Source: Pictodentalium vernedei (Eukaryota; Mollusca; Scaphopoda; Dentaliida; Dentaliidae). Taken from it: a DNA stretch of 64,000 bases. Below the pieces are notes generated by a model, which had not been told where the DNA came from, did not search any database, and saw nothing but the letters and a program-made list of their open reading frames with translations. The position numbers were made by a program, and so were the translations under genes. The stretch spans positions 63,539,084 to 63,603,083 of the forward strand of contig CM062296.1 in assembly GCA_031216915.1 (NCBI GenBank), read 5' to 3'. Shown here piece after piece: positions 56,451 to 64,000 of the stretch (position 1 is its first letter; every line of letters starts with the position of its first letter).

Positions 56451-58892
56451 CAAGAGGCCCCAAGGAGCCTTAATCGCTCACCAGGCCAAAGTGGTTCAAA
56501 GAAGTATTTGGGTGTCACATTCAGTTAGACATGGTTCATCAACACTACAGAGGAATGAAGTCATGAGACAAATTTTATGGAACTAGGGCCATGGCTTGAA
56601 CAAACTTGAATCTTACCCCCCTAAGGATGTTGCATACCAAATATCAAAAGCATTCATCTGCTGAAGAAGATTTTTAAAGAAAATTCCTCATTTTGAACTA
56701 TGTTATCATTCGGGCTCCCACAGTGAGCCCAAATATGAACCCAGGGACTTGGCTTGAACCAACTTGAATCTCACACCCTAAGGATGCTGCATGCCAAATA
56801 TCAAAACATTCCGACTGCTGAATCTGAAGAAGATTTTTAAAGAAAATTCCTCATATTGACTAAGTTATAATTCGGGCTCCCACAGAGAGCCAAAGTATGG
56901 AGCCAGGGACTTGGCTTTAAGAAACTTGAATCTCACCCCCATAAGGATGCTACACACCACATATCAAAACATTCCAACTGCTGGATCTGAAGAAGAAGAT
57001 TTTTAAGAAAATACCTCATTTCGAACTAAGTTACAATTCAAGCTCCCACAGTGAGCCCAAATATGGACCTAGGGACATGGCTTGAACAAACTTGAATCTC
57101 TCTCCCCCCCCCCCCCCCCCCCCCCCCCACCCCAAGGGTGCTGCATACCAAATATCAAAACATTCCGACTGCTGGATCTGAAGAAGAAGATTTTTAAAGA
57201 AAATTCCTCATTTTGAACTAAGTTACCATTCGCGATACCACAGTGAGCCCAAATATGGACCTAGGGACATGGCTTGAACAAGCTTGAATCTCACCCCCCC
57301 TAGGGATGCTGCATACCACATATCAAAACAATCCGACTGCTGGATCTGAAGAAGATTTTTAAAGACAAGAGGCCACAAGGAGCCTTAATCGCTCACCGGC
57401 CAAAGTGGTGGTTCATCAACACTACAAAGGAATGAACTCATGAGAGACAAATTTTATGGAACTAGGGCCATGGCTTGAACAAACTTGAATCTTACTCCCC
57501 TAAGGATGTTGCATACCAAATATCAAAAGCATTCATCTGCTGGATCTGAAGAAGAAGACTTTTAAAGAAAATTCCTCATTTTGAACCAAATTATCATTCG
57601 GGCTCCCACAGTTACCCCCAAATATGGGGCTAGGGACATGGCTTGAACAAACTTGAATCCCCCCCCCCCCCCCCCCGCCCCCCAGGATGCCGCATACCAA
57701 ATATCAAAACATTCCGACTGCTGGATCTGAAGAAGATTTTTAAAGAAAATTCCTCATTTTGAAGTAAGTTACCATTCGGGATCCCTCAGTGAGCCCAAAT
57801 ATGGACCTAGGGACATGGCTTGAACAAACTTGAATCTCATCCCCCCCCTCCCTCCCCCCCCCCCCCCCCCCCCCCTAGGGATGCTGCATACCACATATCA
57901 AAACAATCCGACTGCTGGATCTGAAGAAGAAGATTTTTAAAGACAAGAGGCCCCAAGGAGCCTTAATCGCTCACCGGCCAAAGTGGTGGTTCATCAACAC
58001 TACAAAGGAATGAAGTCATGAGAGACAAATTTTATGGAACTAGGGCCATGGCTTGAACAAACTTGAATCTTACCCCCCTAAGGATGTTGCATACCAAATA
58101 TCAAAAGCATTCATCTGCTGGATCTGAAGAAGAAGATTTTTAAAGAAAATTCCTCATTTTGAACTAAGTTATAACTCCGGCTACCACAGTGAGCCCAAAT
58201 ATGAACCCAGGGACTTGGCTTGAACAAACTAGAATCTCACCCCCCTAAGCATGCTGCATACCCAATATCAAAAGATTCTGCCTGCTGGATCTTGAGAAGA
58301 AGATTTTTAAAATAATTTGCCTGAAATGCACTAAGTTCGAATTCGAGCTTTTATAGTGAGCCCAAATATGAATCCAGGGGGCCGATTTGAACAAACTTGA
58401 ATCAGATCCACGCCACAATGTTGCAAACCAAATATCAAAAGATTCTGCCTGCTGGATCTGGAGAAGAAGATTTTTTAAGAAATTTGCCTGAAATGCACCA
58501 AGTTCGAATTTGGCCTTCTATAGTGAGCCCAAATATGAATCCAGGGGGCCGATTTGAACAAACTTGAATCAGACCCATACCAAGATGCTGCATACCAAGT
58601 ATCAAAAGATTCTGCCCACTGGTTCTGGAGAAGAAGATTTTTTAATAATTTTTCTAAAATTCATATGGTGCTATCAGAGTTATGCCCCATACAGAAGCCC
58701 CAAGGGACGTGGCCATTTCATTTGAACAAACTTGAATTGACATATGGTAATGAACATCCATACCAAGTTTCGAGCAAATCGACCTAGCGGTTTCCGAGGA
58801 GAAGTCGTTTGAAAAATGTTCACGACGCCGGACAGACGAAGACAAAGATGGACGGCAAGTGATAAGTTTAGCTCCCTTCGGTGAGCTAAAAA
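56451..58892. mobile_element. Hairpin-ended satellite element, second copy
   Basis: Starts 'caagaggccccaaggagcct' and ends with 'tagctcccttcggtgagcta' plus A run, as for 28018-35198. The start module recurs internally at about 57364 and 57951, so the element has three heads and one tail. Monomers of the ~166-bp family fill it. C runs at 57105-57128, 57658-57676 and 57841-57873 all sit at the same monomer position. Confidence 0.8.
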
Positions 58893-59364
58893 ATATCACA
58901 TTTGTTTCAATGGGTTAAAATTGAGAAAACTACCCTGATAATGTCACAGTAACCACCATGGCAATATACTAGTAAGGTGAAACTCTACCTGAAAAATACC
59001 CACTTGGAAGAAAATAAGGAAAAACCTCAAAACCTGCACATAGAAGTCAAAAAAGTATCACATTTGTTTCAAATGGTTGAAATTTAGAAAAATACCCTGA
59101 AAATGTTTCAGTAACCACCATGGCAATATGCCAGTGAGGTAAACTCCACTTAAAAAAAGAAATATCAAAACCTGTACACAAATGTCAAAAACCTGCACAC
59201 AAAAGTCCAAAATTTAAGTAAATAAGCAGCTAAAGGGTTAAATAATATAATACTGGCACCAAGAAGTATCCTAACATAAAATAGGAACCATGGCAATATG
59301 CTACAAGGTAAGTCTCCACTTTGAAGAAAAGAAAGACAAACTTCAAAACCTGCACATAAAAGTA

Positions 59365-60373
59365 ACAAGAGCGCACGTATCGCTGAAGCAATACAATGTC
59401 CCCTGCCGGACTAATGAGCATTAATAATAATACAAATGTTATAACCTAGATGTGATCAGCATGAATTCCATTGAAGCATTTCCAAAAAAAAGTCCAGAAA
59501 ACTGATATTTTGGCTCTTTTCCATATTTCCAGGGGCCATAACTCTCACAAGAATAATGCAATCAGCATGAAACTCAAACTTGATCTGTAAGTCATCGTTC
59601 TATAGTAGGTTACCAAGAATGAAATCATTTGGTTGAAGCATTTCCAAAAAAAGTCCAGAAAACTAAAGTATGACTGACAGACTGACTGACAGACTGATGG
59701 ATGGACAGAGTGCAAATGAAACTTGATCTGTAAGTCATCGTTCTATAGTAGGTTACCAAAAATGAAATCATTCCACTGAAGCGTTTCCAAAAAAAAGTCC
59801 GGAAAACTAAAGTATGACCGACAGACTGACTGACAGACTGACAGATGGATGGACAGAGTGTAAATGAAACCTGATCTGTAAGTCATCATTCTATAGTAGG
59901 TTACCAAAAATGAAATCATTCCGTTGAAGCATTTCCAAAAAAACTCTGGAAAACTGATATTTTGGTGCTTTTCCATATTTCCAAGGGCCATAACTCACAC
60001 AAGAATAATGCAATCAGCATGAAATTCAAACTTGATCTGTAAGTCATCGTTCTATAGTAGTTTACCAAAAATGAAATCATTCCGCTAAAGCATTTCCAAA
60101 AAAACTCCGGAAAACTGACATTTTGGTGCTTTTTCCCATATTTCCAAGGGCCATAACTCACACAAGAATGATGCAATCAGCATGAAACTCAAACTTGATC
60201 TATAATTCATCGTTCTATAGTAGTTTACCAAAAATGAAATCATTCCGTTGAAGCGTTTCCCAAAAAACTCTGGAAAACTAAAGTGTGACTGACAGACTGA
60301 CAGACATACAGACTGACGGATGGACAGAGTGCAAACCTATAGTCCCCTCCAGCGATGCCGGTAGGGGACTAAA
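59365..60373. mobile_element. Hairpin-ended repeat, 'aagagcgcac' family
   Basis: Starts 'aacaagagcgcacgtatcgc' and ends with hairpin 'agtcccctccagcgatgccg' into 'gtaggggact', then an A run. The interior has about four diverged units with 'aatgaaatcattccgttgaa', 'cttgatctgtaagtcatcgt' and 'gactgacagactga' tracts. Confidence 0.75.
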
Positions 60374-61556
60374 AAAAAATGTATCACATTTGTTTCAATG
60401 GGTTAAAATTGAGAAAAATACCCTGATAATGTCACAGTAACCGCCATGGCAATATGCCAGTGAGGTAAAACTCCACTTAAAAAAAATATCAAAACCTGTA
60501 CATAAAAGTCCAAAACCTGCACACAAAAGTCCAAAACCTGCACACAAAAGTCCAAATTTAAGTAAATAAGCAGCTAAAGGGTTAAATAATTTAATAATAG
60601 CTCAAAGAAGCATCCTAACATAAAATAGGAACCATGGCAATATGCTACAGGGTAAGTCGCCACTTAGAAGAAAAGAAAGACAAACCTCAAAACCTGCACA
60701 TAAAAGTAAAAAAAAAGTATCACATTTGTTTCCAGGGGTTAAAATTGAGAAAAATACCCTGCAAATGTCACAGTAACCACTATGGCAATATGTCAGTAAG
60801 GTGAAACTCTACTTGAAATATATCGACTTGGAAGAAAAGAAAGACAAACCTCAAAACCTGCACATAAAAGTCCAAAAAGTATCACATTTGATTCAAAGGG
60901 TTAAAATAGAGAAAAATACCATGAAATGTTAAGGTAACCACCATGGCAATATGCCAGTAGGGTAAAACTCCACTTGAAGACAAAATTTCAAAACCTGTAC
61001 ACAGAAGTCAAAAACCTGCACAGAAAATTCAAAAACCTGCACACAAAAGTCAAAAACCTGCACACAAAAGTCAAAAACCTGCACACAAAAATCCAAAATT
61101 ACAATACATAAGTAGGGAAAGGGTTAAATAATATAATACTGGCCCTAAGAAGCATTCTAACATAAAACTGGAACCATGGCAATATACTGCAAGGTAATTT
61201 ACTCCTTGGAAGAAAAGAAAGACAAATATCAAAACCAGCACACAAAAGTCAAAAACCTGTACACAAAAGTCAAAATTCAAGTAACTAAGCATGGAAAGGG
61301 TTGAATAAAATATTACTATCCCTGAAAAGCATGCTGACATAAAAAAAAATATCAAAAAAAAAATAAAAATCAAAACCTGCACACAAAAGTTCAAAATGTA
61401 TGAATCCGGACGCTGCTGCCGCCGACATAGGCTCACACAACTATCGTTTGTAAGCCAAAAATGGCTTAGAAATTTTCTCTTGCAATCCACTCATTTATTG
61501 TGACAAGCCTTTAATGAATTACATAAATTTAATAATATATTATTTCACTAAATTAC

Positions 61557-61705
61557 CAGAGTATGAAGTTCAACATTTTGTTTCAGCTTCTCCATGTTAG
61601 GTAATATCTTGGACATATCTTCAACAAACTTCAAAACTTCATTCTCAAGTGCCGGTGAAAAACTGGACCACAGATAAATCAGACCCTCATGTGAGAAAAA
61701 CCCAC
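61557..61705 (-). CDS. Internal exon of an unidentified host gene (exon A)
   Basis: 149 bp: two bases completing a previous codon, then 49 open codons, leaving in phase 0 at the donor CTG|gtaatt (61557/61556). The acceptor is 'tctttcatttacag' just above 61705. The translation begins 'GFFSHEGLIYLWSSFSPALE' and ends 'MEKLKQNVELHTL'. It is helix-rich and not transposon-like. If the donor were not used, a TAG follows after two more codons (61548-61550), so a terminal exon is possible. I prefer an internal exon because of the other minus-strand exons downstream. No family recognised. Confidence 0.65.
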
Positions 61706-61869
61706 CTGTAAATGAAAGATTGCAGTTCATGAAAAATACAATTAGAAAAAAAAAGAATAACAAAACAAAAGGTACAGTTCTCAACAATAGAAATGTCCTT
61801 ATAATCTCAAAAAACAAGAAGATGTAATCTTTTCCTACAGAACAAGAAAATGTATGAAATCTGTTTAGA

Positions 61870-62637
61870 ATCAGGATTTCTAGGCCACTTGAGCATGGTA
61901 TTGCTGTGCAACAGACATTCCATTGGTCTTTACCTTTGTGTGAAGTTTTGTGGAAATCCACCCAAGCATTAAAGAATTATGGCACTGGATGGACAAATGC
62001 AGTCTGAGAAAGAATTAAGTTTTCATATTTCTGTGACTTTGACAATGTCACTCGAGCATGGTGTTGATGTGCAACAGACATTCCATTGATCTTTACCTTT
62101 GTGTACAGTTTTGTGGCAATCCACCCAAGCATTATAGAATTATGACTTTGGACAGATGGACAAATACAGTCTGTGAGAGAATGAAGTTTTCTCCTTACTT
62201 TGACCTTGACCTTCATCACCCGAACATGGTGTTACTGTGCAACAGACATTCCATTGGTCTTTAACCTTGTGTAAAGTTTCACGGAAATACACCAAATAAG
62301 TATAGAGTTATGACTCCAGACAGACAAAGTTGGATAGATGGATGAACAGATGGATAGATGGACAACTCAGATTTAAGATGCCTCCCTATCGGGGCCATAA
62401 AAACAATTTGCAGAGAATTCTGCCCCTTTTGGTGCCCCGTGTTCATGGCAACTTTATTTGAACTTATATAAATTGACATTTGATACGGAACATGTACATC
62501 AAATTTGGTTCAATTCTGCCCAGTGGGATATGAGGAGAAGTCGATAATGTCAAGTTCACAATGGAAGGATGACAGATGGACGACAGACATAAAGTATCAC
62601 TTAAGCTCTCCCTGACTTTCAGTCAGGTGAGCTAAAA
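61870..62637. repeat. Hairpin-ended repeat with ~170-bp units
   Basis: Three units share 'gtgcaacagacattccattg', 'ctttacctttgtgt' and 'atccacccaagcat'. It ends with the same terminal hairpin as 19886-19916 ('ccctgactttcagtcagg' within 'agctc...gagct') and an A run. Confidence 0.75.
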
Positions 62638-63330
62638 AAAAGGCCAGGTAGTGAATTCTAGTTAAGTCTCTGCTTGGGCAGAAAAGATTTTTTAACTCGA
62701 CTGAAAGTCTTGCTTACAAAAGCATGTTGGTGTCCCTATTCTAAACGACATATATTGTCAACTTCTAACCATATTGAATATTAGGCACAGCCACTGCCAT
62801 TATATCTTTGATCTCAAACAAAGTTTATGACACCTTACTGGCACATGCTTGTCAAGTTTGTTCAAGTGAGCCCTAAGCTATTTTGAAACCCAAATATGAA
62901 AATTTATAGTAATTTAGAAAAAAATATTCCTTAAATTTTAACCCAACACACAGGATATCCAAATTTATTATTTTCTTTGTTTTTTTTTAATTTTTCAAAC
63001 AATTTCAACAAAATCATATCATGTGACCCCTCATTGGAAAGAGCTTAACAAGCTTGTTCCCATGCGACGACACATATGGTTTTTGTTCTATTTTTTTTTA
63101 TGTTAAACAAAATTAATCATTTTGATTCTCAGACAAAATTCAAAATATATAAAACCATCACAGGGTGTGATTTCAGCAGTATCGTATTAATACAGTGTTG
63201 TTAATCTCATCGCAAAATGAGACACAAATCTCATTTGTATTTACAAAATAAATTTAAAAAACAATGACAAAGTGAATTTTTTTGGGGTCGCTCTGGAGAC
63301 GTTTTCATACCTGAATGCCAAACATGTAGT
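62638..63330. other. AT-rich stretch, only a hairpin noted
   Basis: A diverged relative of the 9545 hairpin is at 63000-63085 ('caacaaaatcatatcatgtg'). No gene recognised. Confidence 0.45.
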
Positions 63331-63387
63331 ATTTTTTTTTGTGTAACCCCAACCAGGTAGTATCTTAACTTTAGCGCAACTAAATAA

Positions 63388-63507
63388 ACAAGTTTTACAG
63401 GAACAATATTTTTTTAAACAAAGGGTAATGTGCCCCATGATTTTCATCAGATATTGGTGGTCATCAAACTTGATGTAGACATTGTTGCTTTGGAGACATT
63501 TACCTAA
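63388..63507 (-). other. Weak exon candidate
   Basis: After an acceptor-like 'ttcatttcttttag' (ending just above 63507) a frame reads 'CLQSNNVYIKFDDHQYLMKI' and 'MGHITLCLKK' before possible donors. The donor is not convincing, so I do not call a CDS. If real it would lie upstream of exon A in the host gene. Confidence 0.25.
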
Positions 63508-63608
63508 AAGAAATGAAATCTGTTAACTATTGTTCAAGTTATGCCATAAACAAGCTTTACTGGATATTTTTATAACAAAGGGCTGTAAGTCCACACAAAG
63601 TAGATGTT

Positions 63609-63975
63609 CTGTTTCTCAGGCCAAGTTTTGTAAAATTGCATGCAGGCGGGCGGTTTTTTATTTTATATTTTATTTTTGTAATTATTTCTTTGCTATCAGA
63701 AGTTCATATTCTTGGTTTATTTTATGTTTTAGGCCTCATAATCTACAGAATAGCATGAGTGGTGGTGTATTTCGTCCCTTGGGTGCAACAAGGCTTTGCA
63801 ATGCTAACGCATTGCAAAGCCTTGTTGCACTCAAGGGACAAATTTATCGATTTTATTAACTTGTGTAAAATATCAGACATAACCCATTTAATTTTTATTT
63901 TTTCAAGTTTGCATTGGTCATAAAAAGAGAGCATGCGGCAGCCAAAAGGACCATGTGGGAGGGCCTGAGAAACAG
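63609..63975. mobile_element. Palindromic MITE-B copy 3, complete, inverted relative to copy 1
   Basis: Ends 'ctgtttctcaggcc' and 'ggcctgagaaacag'. The core hairpin 63773-63840 reads 'cccttgggtgcaacaaggct' and complement. Its interior preserves the undisrupted junction 'ggcgggcggttttttatttt' at which copy 1 was split. Frames on both strands are palindrome translation. Confidence 0.88.
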
Positions 63976-64000
63976 ATTTTTAATTTTATTAAGCCTAACT

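Larger units (their letters stand above)
55861..61390. repeat. Outer tandem array of ~330-bp units, interrupted by other elements
   Basis: Units contain 'aaaacctgcacacaaaagtc', 'aagtaaataagcagctaaag', 'ataaaataggaaccatggca' and 'atatgctacaaggtaa'. Seen at 55861-55942, 56318-56450, 58893-59364 and 60374-61390. They are separated by a SINE and two hairpin-ended elements, so those inserted into a pre-existing array. Minus-strand frames here (for example 61490-61071) are repeat translation. Confidence 0.8.

Noticed and set aside
61548-61961. 137-codon single-exon gene on the minus strand
   Set aside because: Only the part after the acceptor at 61705 looks coding. The upstream part is Phe/Leu-rich translation of intron DNA, and the frame's start is arbitrary.
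63530-63934. Frames on both strands resembling each other (63530-63859 and 63743-63934)
   Set aside because: They are opposite readings of the palindromic MITE-B; similar frames occur at 27740-28074 for the same reason.

Overview
This is non-coding-rich animal (metazoan) genomic DNA. The evidence is spliced internal exons with GT/AG borders separated by very long introns, no bacterial-style gene packing, and a very high load of eukaryotic mobile elements: DIRS-like tyrosine-recombinase retrotransposons, a dead non-LTR retrotransposon, a tRNA-derived SINE, hAT-like and TA-flanked inverted-repeat elements, and satellite-bearing repeats that end in a terminal hairpin plus an A run. The flavour of the repeats suggests a marine invertebrate, most likely a lophotrochozoan such as a bivalve mollusc. 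That assignment rests on general knowledge, not a search.

Host gene. Four short exon candidates lie on the minus strand: 61557-61705, 38510-38668, 11538-11597 and 9104-9273. They have open frames, consensus splice sites and helix-rich translations. I infer one gene running right to left through the whole window, with introns up to about 27 kb. I could not identify the protein. Nearly everything else is intronic mobile DNA.

DIRS elements. All four copies are on the minus strand, the same sense as the host gene. DIRS-A1 (1-4795) is cut by the window edge. DIRS-A2 (12374-19535) and DIRS-B (39420-45949) are full length, with inverted terminal repeats and an internal complementary region matching the joined outer ends. 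A fourth copy (10236-11046) is a 5'-end fragment. Each full copy reads Gag-like protein, then RT/RNase H, then tyrosine recombinase, and all are broken by stops and frameshifts. For both full copies the pre-insertion sequence can be read from a related repeat in this same window; there is no target duplication.

Other layout. A CR1/L2-like LINE remnant lies at 5079-8612. Four hAT-like elements have 8-bp target duplications (20735-22455, 24455-24926, 35555-37239, 37306-38413) and a fifth copy is at 47795-48237. Palindrome-cored TA-flanked elements recur at 21662, 36764 and 48500, with a relative at 8717. A second palindromic family is at 27699, 47059 and 63609. Large hairpin-plus-A-run elements carry internal tandem arrays; the biggest (28018-35198) has a roughly 166-bp monomer organised into a 1164-bp higher-order repeat. 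Minisatellites fill 49080-52330. A tandem array at 55860-61390 is punctuated by a SINE and two hairpin-ended elements.

The nesting lets insertion order be read: DIRS-B entered a tandem repeat, DIRS-A2 entered a satellite-type element, the 7.2-kb satellite element entered a palindromic element, and palindromic elements sit inside hAT-like ones.
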